Made by a program: the position numbers and the translations under genes. A DNA stretch of 64,000 bases from Kryptolebias marmoratus (taxonomy: Eukaryota > Chordata > Actinopteri > Cyprinodontiformes > Rivulidae): NCBI RefSeq assembly GCF_001649575.2, contig NC_051431.1, positions 13,237,868 through 13,301,867 of the forward strand. Reading direction: 5' to 3'. Under the pieces are notes generated by a model. The model did no database searches. It had not been told where the DNA came from and saw only the letters and a program-made list of their open reading frames with translations. Of the stretch, positions 13,864-25,699 are shown one piece after another (position 1 is the stretch's first letter; the number at the start of each line of letters is the position of its first letter).

Positions 13864-16800
13864 ATATATATATATAAATAAATAACTACAATGATATTTT
13901 TTGGAAGGCTAAACCCCACAGAAACACCTCTGAATTACCAAACAGATGAGCACGAACCACCAAACGACCTATATGTTTAGCAATGTAGGAGCTATCTAAT
14001 ATATGGATGAATAAGTAGTCCAAACTGAAAGACAAGAAACAGAAATAACTCTTAACACCTAAATTCTTCACTACTGATGAAATATTGCAGATTAGTGACA
14101 CAACCGGAGGAGTAAAATCTGCCTCGGCTGGAAGCAGCCCTCACAACCAGCTTTTCTCACTTCTGTGCCCCTGTAGGGGAAATTCAGGCAGATAGCCAGA
14201 TCACAGTTTACACTTCTGAGTGACTCACACATAAACATGAAAAAAAATAAACCTCTGATGTATACACTTGTGATGCACTCACATTACCCAGAATTGTTGC
14301 ATGATGTACTAACACATCTAATAGTTATCTTAAAAGTAACATTTCCGCCTTCACTTGATTTTAACTTGTGTTGATGATCAGATGTGAAATGGCTGCTAAA
14401 ATCCACAGCGATATTACTGTCACTCTGTCTGTGCTGTTTTACAAATTAGTTTCTGCCTCATTTCGCAGAAATGAAACATTTTACAATTCATTAAATATGG
14501 TCAAGATCCTGATTTCTTTGTACGCACTCTTATTTCCTGGGGCTGAAAACAAAGTTCACTCGCGAAACTGGCATTCACAGTTAACCTCGTGTCAAACAGA
14601 GACACAGATTGGAGCTGCAAGCCCTGCCAGAGCACAGAGTCACCACAAACAGCAAGCTGAAGCAAACTGAAGGTGTTCAGCAGTAAACACAGACCCCACT
14701 GTCACACAAAGAGATAGCATTCCTTCTTTTACTTGCAGGAAACCTCACAGCACACGCACACACTCGATCCATCGGTCCTGGAAGTGAATCATATTTCACG
14801 CACCAGCAGTCAATCCTTTAAAGTCTGCCTTATCCTATAAAGAATTTATGAAATCACTGCTGGTTAGCACCAAATAAGCCTGTGTGACATCTTGAGCTTG
14901 ACATTTAGGCTCCCTTCCCTGGCCGGCACTTGCACTGTAACTTGACATGCAGACCTGTGTGTTGATGGAGGCAGAGCGATGGAGAGACAGGCAGGGTTGG
15001 CATGACCGTCTGTTTCGAGGATAGCTGTGACAACAACTGCTCCTCGGGAAGAACTTCAACAGAGATAAGCAAGACGGCGAGGAAAACGAGGAAGAGATGT
15101 CTGTGGGAGGTGTGTTCGCACCTTTCATATCCAAAAGAGAGATTACTTGAAGGGATTTAATATTGTATATTTAGGTCCTATCATAAGACTAAAAGTGACG
15201 ACAAAACTGATGTTCGCAAACTAAAAAAATAAAACACATCACTGAACCTCATCCATGCATTTTATTTGACTGTGCCTCGGGCCGAAAATCAGGTTGTTTA
15301 TAATCTGCAGTTTGTTCCTCTAAATCCTCCTTATGCTGAAGTTTCTTTGTATAAAACACTGAAGAGTTGCTCCTGACTGCAGGACAGCATAATTACTTCA
15401 CATGAGTGTGCGCAAGAATGACTCAACAGGACATCGACTCTGTGAAGTACTTCGTGGTAAATAAAACAAAAAAAAACCCACACATTTTTTTTTCACTATT
15501 TGTTGTGTGATATAAAACTGCATTTATTCTAAACTAATTCCTGTTATCAATGTAACATACAGTAAATGTTCTGAAGTTTTCAAATCCCAATGAAGAGCAG
15601 GTGTGGAGACGAAGACAAGGAGAAGAAGCGGCAAATAAATAAAAAATGTCATCAATCCCATTTTCATGGCTTTGCAATCACCTGTCACTTCATCTTTGTC
15701 TACAAAGAGAAGAAAGGAGATTGTGGTTCTTTCAGAACAAGGAGACAAAAGTGAGTTTCAGCACAGAGAAGACAAAACTGTCTTGTAAGGTCACGCACCG
15801 TGCTGATTCTGCCAAGCCAAACAGCATGCGGACAGCACGATGGGCCAAACAGGATTTGCTTTTGCATTCATATACAAGCCTGTTGGCCTTCTGGCCATCC
15901 ATGACTGAGTACAAAGATGCGACTGTTTCCCCGACATGCTTTCATGTATCCTTTTCCATCTGCTTCGGCTGATTGCAGACGGATTTGAAATTGAAAAGGC
16001 TTTTCCCCCTGATAAGTTTGGGGTGATTATGCACAACTCAGGGACCGAGTGGAGAAGTAGCAGATTGCAGTTTGATTGAATCAATTCACATTTTTTACAT
16101 TCATTTGCAGTCCCTGACTGTCTGCCCAAATACAAAGTCAAGTTTCCTGCTAGAAGTTTATTCTCTAAAATGAGTCTTTTAAAACATCTGTGGTTTTCCA
16201 AGGGAGACATATTACAGGTCCCAGAGCCTAGATTTACAAAAAGACAAAAAGAGAATCAGAAAAAGGCTGCGGAGAAAACGACAAACCAGCCTTGTGTACC
16301 ATATTGGCCCTAATGGCAGCAATGCTGTTTGATTGGCTATATTGTGCTGCAGACCAAATCACCAATTCCTCCAGTGGCTTGAAAAAATGTTTAATGAGCT
16401 CCATTTTGGCTCAGTGCTGCAGAGGGATGTATGTCATGTCACATTAAAGGATTCAAGGTTATCATATTTTTCTCACCTCTGTTTGCATGAGCTCATGGGC
16501 AGAAATGTGATATGAACACTCATTAATTTAATATGTAAGTGCAAATTATTTATATAAATATGTGTGCCTGTTGCATTATAGATGGAAAAAAATCAATTTC
16601 TCTAAATGAGTTTCAGTTCTTGACAGATGATTTTAAAAATATTGAATCATTACTTTTCAAGAAAAGCTTTTTTTATTACTTTGAAACAAAAAAAATGTTT
16701 TGACCTAAATATTGTGGCTTGCCAAAACAAACATTAAATGATTTTTTTAAAAGCTGTGATTTTTTAAAAACATAAAATAAAAATATGAAAACATGAATCT

Positions 16801-17274
16801 AAAGAACAAAAATATGCACTCTGTTGTGCCTTCTGTCTTTGTGCATGCTTGAATTTGTTGAAGCAATAACTCGAAGCCTAAAAGCTGTTGATCAGTCAAG
16901 TTCCAGTTTTTAAATTTCAGAGATTTCAGCATCTCAGGATGAAGTCTTATCAGTTAAATGAAGAATCCTCCAAACTGATATTCACTTCTTGCAAAATAGT
17001 TTTAATAACCATTTTATACTTCTTTTCAGTGGAAAGTTACATTATTAGTGTTTCAAAAAAAATTTTGAAAAAATTGATGTATTTGATTTTAGTGTAATCC
17101 CATCTCAACAATTTAATCCTCATCTGTAATAAACTGAAATCTCATTCTCATGTTATGGACGCATGATGTCATGAAAATAAGTCTCCTGCCAAAAACAATG
17201 AGGGTTCTGCTTTAAGACCATTCAGTGTGATTAACATAATTTTTTCATGGATTTTTCTTCATTTTAGGTCATTT

Positions 17275-17540
17275 TGAGGACGAATGGCTGGAAGGAGAGA
17301 AGGAAGGAAGGAAATGAACAAACAAATAAAGGAAGAAAGGAAGGGATGGAGGAAAAAATAACACAAAAAGACAAAAGAAACTAAAGAAAGGAGGGAAAAG
17401 GGGAATGAAGAAACAAAGGAAGAAATTAGCAAAAAAATGAGCAATGGAAAAAATTGAAAAAAGGAAAGATAAAAAGAGGAAGTTATAGAAAGGAACTATA
17501 ACAGGAAAGAAGAAAGGAAAAGACTGACTAAAGAAAAGAT
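17275..17540. repeat. Purine-rich (GGAA/GAAA)n tract
   Basis: About 260 bases almost entirely purine on the plus strand, built from GAAGGAAGGAAAT-like units, then running into a tetranucleotide repeat. Such tracts can form triplex DNA. Confidence 0.85.
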
Positions 17541-17567
17541 AAAGGAACTAAATGATGGAAGATAAAT

Positions 17568-17604
17568 AGATGGATGGATGGATGGATGGATGGATGGATG
17601 GATG
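17568..17604. repeat. (GATG)n microsatellite
   Basis: Nine tandem GATG/GGAT units. Confidence 0.95.
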
Positions 17605-20600
17605 TTTTTCAGACTGACTCAGTTACATGGTTTCCTTTCTTCTGAGCAGCACATATTGGGAAGAAAGAAGTCTTTTGCCGCAGCTCACACACTGTGATGC
17701 TCTTGAACATACAGTCCCTGGCAGCAATGATTAAAATGCTAAACTTCAAACTACTTTTTTAATACTCTAGTTTAGAATTTCTCAGCTCCCATCAGTAACC
17801 ATACTCATTGGCATTCTCAGCATATACACAATTTTAGCACATCAATATTTTCTGTTCAGTTTGAAGAACCATCATCCAAAAAAAAACACCAAACTGAAGA
17901 GAAGTAAATTCTTCTCTTCAGTGGCAGGGATTACTTCCACAGTCACTGACTACATGTATGTAAAGCTTCACCTAATTAAAACGAATTAAAAGAATTTGCT
18001 CTAGATACAGTATCTGAAACTAAAAAAAAATGGAAGAAACTAACAAAAATTACCTCAATGAAGTAGTGAGTGATGCATGGAGAAGATACTAGTAAGGCTG
18101 GAAAAGACGTGTGCACAAAAATAGAAATTTGGGGAATGAAGGCAGCAAGAGCTGAAGAGCACTCAGTACCAGGGGGATAAGGATCTTTATTTTAAAAAAG
18201 ACAATTCCTGACTATAATTGGAAGCTAGTGAGAGTTAGTGAGTGTGCTAATGAAGGGGATCCGAGATGTGATAGTTAGCACAAATGTAGAGACACAGAAA
18301 GGGAAAGGACAAGGAACAAGATAAGACAAGTAAAGCCAAATTTATGTTTTAACAGACTGATGTGGAGCCAATGTTACTTATGCTACTGTGAGCACATACG
18401 TTAGACAATGTGTCTTTGCTTGCAGTAAAATTCTTATAGTTCTCCAGTTTTGCCACCAGTGGAGCGCTAATGAATGTTGAACCCAAATTAGTTTTTTAGT
18501 GTAACCATTGCAAAATAAAGAAGATGTTTGTAGAGACATTTATTCAGTTATTGAACCATGACTTTGCACAAATTGGTATAGCATGAAGACAAGAAGCAGA
18601 GTTTGACCAAATTGATGAGATACGAGCTGCAGGATTAAGTGGATTTGTGCTGCTGTTTTTACTTTAAAGAATTCTTACCTTCAAAGACGCATATCTGTTC
18701 ATAAAAATGCTATTTTATACATCTTTACATTATCATCAGTTTCACATTACAGTTAGTTAAATTTAATTGGATGAATATCTACAACTATTACCAACGAGAA
18801 CATATAAATATTGTTTGTTTATAACCTTTTCAAAAAAACTATTTTCCAATGATCTCAACCATGCCCCAAGACGAATAAACCATTTTTTAAAATCCATTTT
18901 ATCTTTCTTTTGATAGATTTAGGCGGCAAGTCTGGTTAGGTTTGTGTGTTTAAAAGGTCTGATTAGGATTCATTGGCAAACATTAGTCATTTGTTGTAAA
19001 ATAATCTTTTTGTATAAAAGAAGCTGGGTGTAAAAGAGTCCACAATTTCTAGAGGTGAAAATTTTTTTTTTTTTTTTGTCTAGCATCTGAGCTGCTTGGA
19101 AAGGAATTAGAAAGAAGCTAACAGTCCTACCTGACAGAGTTGGAAAGTATCCAAGAATAATTTTGGCTTCTCCAAGAGACTTACTGCCACTCTATCCACG
19201 AAGCTGTGGGGCCTGAAGAAAGAGTAAAACAATGCTTCTATGTCAGAAAAGAAATGAGGAGCAGCTGGTGCTGCTTGTGCTAGATTGTGTGGCAAAAAAA
19301 AACGAGACCATTTATACTCTGGTGCAATACCAAACATTTATTTTACAGAAGAAAGCACTTGGAAACTAAATGCAGATTAGATGTTTGTGTCCTTACAGTT
19401 CATTAGTTGAAGGAATGATAGTGCAACAAAACAGGTGTCAGTTACAATAAATGCCTTATTATCACTTGCTGACTTAAATTCTCTTTTCTGCTTAATGGGA
19501 ACAGAGTGTGGCTTATTCAGAGCGGACTGCTGACTGAAAATGGCATCATAACAGCTTGGCCTCAGGACCTGAAAGAGGGATCATTCTAACGGGTCCCTAC
19601 TAAAGGTACTGTTGTGTTTTAAGCTGATACTTCAAATTTTTAAAGATTTTCTGCATTTACATCCATAGATCTGTGATATTGGGACATTGCAGTGTCAAAA
19701 CAAATTATCACAAATACACTCGTGGCTCTCATACAACTTGATCCGTTGTCATTTATCTTCAACACAAAAAGCCTTTGCCCTTTAATGCTGAACCACGACA
19801 GTGCTCTTCTCTAATTAACTGCAATGGATTCACAGCTCCGGCTAAATTTTTTATTTGGTAGTGAAGGTCATGCTGAAGTCCTGTATAGAATGTTAGAGGA
19901 GAGGGAAAAAAAATGTTTAATTTATTCCTGCAATTATCAAAGCATGGAAGTGTGACGAAAACAGCCATTGTTTAGCATTGGTCAGAAAAAAAATAAAACA
20001 CAAAACAAATAAAGAACGTGAATGCAAAACCTCTGCGAATGTGTCAGCAGCCACATAAAAGATGGACAAATGAACTGTATCTTGAATATTATGCTGCAGC
20101 TAAGTCAACCAGTTTCTCTTGGAGTCTAAGTGAAGCATATGTACATGCTCCAATAGAAAAGGATATGAATGATTTCATGCGTAATGGCTGCGCATGCAAT
20201 GTTTAGACTTCCTTGATGCTCTTTTAGCATTGCTCCTTCATGTTTTTCCCCCCCTCAAAGCAGAAGGAAATTACTGTGCATTCTCCTCAGCTGCACTGTT
20301 GTGATAGTTCAAAACACACAGAAGCTGTGATGTGTATTTACATAAGGAGTCTGGAACAGGCAAGAGGTCTCCTTGCCCAGGGTGCACTGGTGTTCCTGAA
20401 AGCTGTCTCCCTGACTGTAGACACCCATCCTCAGGCTACCTTTGTGCAGCTAATATTCATGCACCAAGCCTGCCAACTTCAAAACTGTCATGCTGTCTCC
20501 TTTTTTTTAACTCACAATCCATCACTTTCTTTTCTTTGTTTTGATCTTTCCTTCTTATCGCTCACTTTATCATGCAGCACTTCCATTATTGCTATTATTC

Positions 20601-21719
20601 TGTTGAACAAAGTGAACCTTTAGTGTTTCAGCACTCTCCCTACTCTCCCATTTTTTTATGCTGCACATAATTCAGAGGATATGTCTGGATAGCCCTCAGT
20701 AGGGACGCATCAAGAGCCATTTTTGCTTCTCTTTTACCTCGGTCAAAAATTCTTTTTTCAGTGTATAGATGTTTGTGTGTGGGAGCAGCTTGGGTGTTAT
20801 TAATATTTTTTGAGCGTTCTCTTTGCCGAGAGCCAATAGCCATAGGTCTGCTGCTGCCCATATGAATGCTGCAAGGCAGGAGACGATGGAAAACAGATGC
20901 AGAAAGGGGATTTGAAAGAGTTAGGAGGGGAAGTGAAAGCAAAAGATAAGAGGATAGTGTGGGCAGGGGGCCAAAGGAGACTGGAGAGAGTCCATGAATA
21001 ATAAGAAATGACACCACACACGAAAGCTCTGAAGCAACCTGCTGTCTCGAAAGCTACAATGTGGATTAAAAAGTTAAAAAAAATTAAATCAGGAATTTAT
21101 TCTTTTATTATTTTGAACAAGGATCCACAGGAACTTCATATTGTAATCACTGTGGCTCAAAACTTCACCATGCATGCCTCTAAACAAAACCTGTGCTTTG
21201 TGTTCTTGCATCTTGTTCACTGAGTGGTTCTGGACATGCAGCAGTTTTGAAATATTTAAAAACGTCTCCTTTAAAGGGAGACGTACAGTACTTCAGCTTC
21301 AGTGGTCTGCGGGGAACAACATGATTTGGAGTGTTTGTGGCATTGACTCTTCACACTGCCCTTCTGTCATAGTGCTGTTTGACTGGCACGAGTGTGCCTG
21401 TGTTTGTGTGTTTAAGACGGCTCTGTACTCGGTGGAATGTCTGCTGACTGTCGAACGTGTTATTGGCTGTCACTCAGCTGGACTTTCGCGACCATCACAC
21501 TCAATTAATGTCTTATCATAAGGCTAGGAAGTGGGTCAAATAGTCTTGGTCTAAGTTGTTTTTAAGGACAACATAGATCTGAGAGAATGAGTCCGCCAGA
21601 GTATGAGAAGAAGTCTAAAGGAATAAGGCCAGAATAAACTGGAACAAAATAGACACAAAAGTTTCAAAAATATCTGCTCAGGTGTGCTTATAAATACATT
21701 ATTCAGGTGTTTTCTGAGT

Positions 21720-22010
21720 TCAAAGCAATAGTTCAGTTGTTTTGATGTGGGGTTCTGTGTAAAGGTTATGAACAATTAATATCTTACTTGCTGTGGATAG
21801 CTCTGAACAATCTCAGTTTGGAAAAAAAGGGTTTAGTTCTGGCTGGACTGACAGGCTAACGGTTAGTCAAAACAGGGCCAAGACCAAAGTGGATTGCTGT
21901 CGTCTTAAAACACCTCCGATTTCACAAATTTCATAGCAGTTTATGCAATCCCTGTTTCATAAACCTTTACATTAGCATCAATTTCACATTACACGGTTAT
22001 TCCAGCTATG
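21720..22010 (+). repeat. Family B (foldback MITE) arm
   Basis: One of the best-preserved arms: TTTTGATGTGGGGTTCTGTG, AACAATTAATATCTTACTTG, ACCAAAGTGGATTGCTGTCG, ATAAACCTTTACATTAGCAT. It runs straight into the LINE remnant at 22040. Confidence 0.7.
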
Positions 22011-22039
22011 ATCTTCACTGTGCATTGGAGCAGTTCCCT

Positions 22040-22600
22040 GCCGAGTGCGAAGCAGCCAGGAGGAGAGTCAGCTCCTCTGAGTCTGAGAACATGGCTCCTG
22101 ACAGGAAAAAGGAGGAATTCTCCTTTCAGAGTCTTTGCTTCAAGCTGAGGAGTTTAAGTATCTTGGGTTCTTGTTCATGAGTAACAGTAGGAAAATGAAT
22201 TAAGGGATCAGGACTTTGTCTGTAATAATGAAGGTGTTGCTCTCATCTGTCATGGTTAAAAAAAACAACAAAGAACAACGAGTTGAAAGGCAAAGCTCTC
22301 AGTTTACTGGTCCATCAGCATTTCACCTAGGATCATAAGATATGGATCATGACTGAAAGAGCGAGATCTTGGATACAAGCAGTTGAAACAATCTTCCTCC
22401 ATAGGGTGGCCAAGCCTAGCCTTAATGATAAGCTGTCATTCAGGAGTAGCACAGAGAGAAAAGCGGCTGCTCCTTCACACTGAAAAGAAACAGCTGAAGT
22501 GCTTCTCTCCCCCAGGGAGAGGAGACACCCTAGAGAAGACCCTCTGGAGGGATTGTATTTTCTTACAGCTAGCTGCTGCTGCCACTATATGTGCCTGCAA
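22040..22600 (+). mobile_element. Degenerate non-LTR retrotransposon, 3' part of the coding region
   Basis: Broken frames keep the layout of the C-terminal part of a fish LINE polyprotein: a segment about a surveyed-sounding GATCAGGACTTTG, then ACAAGCAGTTGAAACAATCT and CTCCATAGGGTGGCCAAGCC (the 'SFLRRVAGL' part in intact relatives), then a Pro-rich PPGRGDTLEKTLW end. It has stops and frameshifts. I recall such sequence from Rex1/Babar- or RTE-type elements but cannot fix the clade. Confidence 0.55.
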
Positions 22601-22609
22601 ATAATCATA

Positions 22610-24690
22610 CAAGTCTATTTATACAAAACTTTGTTTGTTTTAAATATTTTTGATGCTGTTAGTCACACCAGATTATCTAAAAAGGGGTTCTTTCTAATTA
22701 TTGCTTTTTTTATCTTAGTTATCTGTGCTTTATTATCCATGCACTAGTTTGTGACATTTCTTGATATTTGCAACATATTTTTATGTCTGGCATTCAGGTT
22801 CACATTGATATTTCAGGAATATTCGATCTTTCAGAAGCTTATTGACAAATACTGACTTTCCCTGGCAGCCAAATCCTCGTTATTTGCTCAGTTTATCTTG
22901 GGGTGATGAAGTTTCTTCATAACTGTGATCATTTTATTCATCACATTATGCCACATCCTCCTAATTACACAAAAATACCTCATCGAAAAATGAACAAAGA
23001 AGTAATGATGAATTCAGAATACTCACTCTCCTAATAATTATGAACACAGTGCAGGTTTCTTTAAACCCCACAATCATTTGAAAAAGTGATGTGAATGAAA
23101 ATGAGGATGAAACTGAGGCTGTTTGAATAACAAAGCTCTGCTGTGTGCTTTTTGGCTGCTTTGTTGAATATTTGGCCCACTGCTTTAACAGCTGAGTTAA
23201 AACTAATGAGAAGTTTTTAAAAGGTCACTTTTTCAGTTAGCCTGTTTCATAAAACACCCAGCTGAGTTGTTAACTCCAGTTTAGTGTGAGCCACAACTTT
23301 GTGTAAAGCGGAGACTTATTTCTGGAAATAGACGGTGGTGACACTTACTGTGCAGTGGTAACAAATTTTAATTGAAGGAATGCATATCGCCCTACACCTT
23401 TCATACCACAGTTTCATGCAATGTTGTGAAATACTGCGACATGTTATTGCTCAGAGAATGTTAAAGGTGATTCTCAGATACTACCACACCAAAACCAGCT
23501 CAATCTCTGACAAATTGACAGAGCTGCAGTCATTTTTATGTTAGCTAAGCTTGCATAGCTGTGGTTGCAATCAGTTGGGTTGACCTAATCAGTTTTTGAT
23601 GCACATCCAGTGATTACTATCTGAGAGTTTCTTTAAAATCCATCGAGTGGTTCATGAGACAAGTTGCCAAAAGTTAATGACAAAGTTTTAAGCAAAACTA
23701 TAATGCAACGTGTCATGTCAGAGTGTGTGGTGGGAAAGATGCTCAACTACTAACACACCAGATTTTATCTCAACATCTGTAAAGTTTCCCATTTCCGTGT
23801 TTGATTATGACACTGCGCTATGGTGCCCATCTTGAATGAGTTTGACTCCAATAAGTAACTTCTAATGATTACTTTTTGAAAGTTTCATTAAAATCCATTC
23901 AGTAGTTCATGATATTGCTAATAATACAGACAAACAAGCACAACACACACACACACAGACATGGGCACAAATATTATCGGCACTTCACTGTTGGTGTTGG
24001 GTCAGAACAAATGAAACAAACAAATTGCTTTGTCAGCTATAATTTTTCAACAGTAAAGAACTTTATATCTATTCTTATTGAGAGACATCTAAGGTGACCG
24101 AGAAAAATGAACAACGCAACTCAACAGTTTCAAGGGAGAGTTCAAAGAAATTTTTTGTCAATTTTTTGCTATAAAATGTGATAAAGTAGTCAACATTAAT
24201 GATGGCTACAGATGATATCAGTCGACAAGTTTGACAAAGGTTGACAGTGTCAGAAAGAGACCAAAACCCAACAACGTGACTGCTGTTTTAACTTACATCA
24301 GAGGAAGAAAAAGTGATGCTAAATACCTCTGAGAGACTGCAGAGTCCTAAGACTTACATCATCTACAAAACCAAAGTCAGCATGTCAAGTTAGACCCATT
24401 TTCTTTGCTGCAACTGCCTGGTTAGCACAAAGGTCAAGGGAATGTCATGTCACTTCAACTTGTTTTCACATCAGATTGGATAAATAATACATTGGTCAAC
24501 AACACAAAACATCAAAGTTTAATAATAAACATTAAAACGTGGTAGAATTATTATATTTGCTTGGCTCTAAAAATGTTACTTTTGAAAATTGTCATACGTC
24601 AGGGATTTGCATTATTGTAAACCACCAAATGTATAAAATGTATGTTTTCCTTTTCTTTCTTTTTTTTTTTATTTTCTTGTAAATAACCAA
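22610..24690. other. No gene seen outside the family A copy
   Basis: AT-rich unique DNA; a short CA run near 23945. Confidence 0.5.
23460..23900 (-). repeat. Family A repeat, inverted copy
   Basis: Reverse-complement of the family A unit: CATCCAGTGATTACTATCTG, TTTAAAATCCATCGAGTGG and TCATGAGAC are visible. A second unit follows (ATTAAAATCCATTCAGTAG at 23886). Degenerate. Confidence 0.65.
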
Positions 24691-24694
24691 ATGC

Positions 24695-24870
24695 ACTAAA
24701 TGGATAGTTCTGATTTTTTTGAATTGGGGTTCTGTGGAAAGAAACAAAGAGTATCTTACCTGTTCTAGTTACCTTGAACAGCCTCAGTTTGGAGAATTAG
24801 TTTCATTCTGACCAAAACGATGAGTCACAATGGCTGGTCTTGATGCTGAAATGCTGAGAGTCATTCACAA
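24695..24870 (+). repeat. Family B (foldback MITE) arm, truncated
   Basis: TGGATAGTTCTGATTTTTTT, GGGGTTCTGTGGAAAG, AACAGCCTCAGTTTGGAGAA. The second half of the arm is lost. Confidence 0.6.
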
Positions 24871-24949
24871 CACCCACTCTGACCTCTAACAGCTCCCGCA
24901 AGATCATTGTTTTAAATCTGCAAATTATTATTTGAAGTCAACTCTGTCT

Positions 24950-25355
24950 GTGTGAGGTTTTGGGTTTTTTGTTGGGTTTTTCTTGAGTTTTGTTATCTTG
25001 TTTTGCTTTCTGTACTTCCTTCCATGTGTTTTTCCACTCTTCCTCAGGCTTCACCCGGTTTTACTCCCACGCCCACTTCCACCTGACAGTAATGAGTCTC
25101 ACGCACCTGTGCCCACTTACCTATTATCCTCTGTGTTTCATAAGTCCGGTCTTCTCCTCCACACTCTGTCGGTTCATTGTTTGTTGTTTCCTTGTTGTCT
25201 TGCCCTGCCATGTTTTGGATTTTTGTTATGTTTTAGCTGCTGCCACGTCAGCTTTTGTTTTTGCTCATTTTCTTAAGTTTAATAGATTAGTTTTGTTTTA
25301 AAAATGAGTCTGCACCCTGGGTTTGTCTCCGTCTCAACCCTGCATGACAGTCTCT
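24950..25355 (+). mobile_element. Possible solo LTR or LTR-like remnant
   Basis: T-rich sequence with many TTTTGTT and CCTTGTTGTC motifs, ending GAGTCTGCACCCTGGGTTTG and then CATGACAG. This resembles the ends of a common teleost LTR family (a 'CTGCACTTGGGTCC...TGACA' type), recalled rather than searched. Long open frames here (25.0-25.3 kb) come from low complexity, not from a gene. No flanking duplication was established. Confidence 0.4.
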
Positions 25356-25690
25356 TAGCAAACTTTCTTATGAACCACTGGGTAGATTTTAATGGAAGAT
25401 ACTAATTATTACATGTACCTCTACAGCTGATGGACTTTTGTAGCCAACTAAATTTTAAAATTGTTGCCACAGCGAACTGATTTTAGAAAACCCCAAAATG
25501 TCTATAATTTGGTCAGTTTTACAGATATTGAACTTAAATTTTATGTGGTAGTAGCTAAGAGTCATTTGACCAAAATGGCTATAACTCAGTTATATTAAAA
25601 TGATCTTGGTCCAATACTTTGGTATGAAATCCAGCGGGCGATAGGCATTCTTTCAAAGAATGTTTGGCCTTTATTTAGAATTTTGGAATT
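25345..25690 (+). repeat. Family A repeat, single unit
   Basis: One unit: TTAGCAAACTTTCTTATGAA, ACTGGGTAGATTTTAATGGA, then TCAGTTTTACAGATATTGAA. It lies directly after the LTR-like remnant that ends near 25350. Confidence 0.65.
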
Positions 25691-25699
25691 AAATTACCT

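Larger units (their letters stand above)
13881..21719. other. No supported gene; unique DNA with the purine tract
   Basis: Open frames up to about 140 codons occur (for example 16210-15791 minus) but have no recognisable domain or paired splice sites. A run of 17 T lies near 19062-19078. Confidence 0.5.

Noticed and set aside
15791..16210. 139-codon minus-strand open frame
   Set aside because: Overlaps another open frame on the opposite strand; no family resemblance and no flanking exon.
17259..17444. Leu/Phe/Ser-rich minus-strand frame
   Set aside because: Translation of the purine tract's complement.
19107..19337. 76-codon minus-strand frame
   Set aside because: No domain and no gene context, though composition is less AT-rich than its surroundings.
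24983..25301. Two overlapping frames rich in Leu, Phe, Cys and Pro, looking like a membrane protein
   Set aside because: They arise from T/C-rich LTR-like repeat DNA; both frames look equally hydrophobic.
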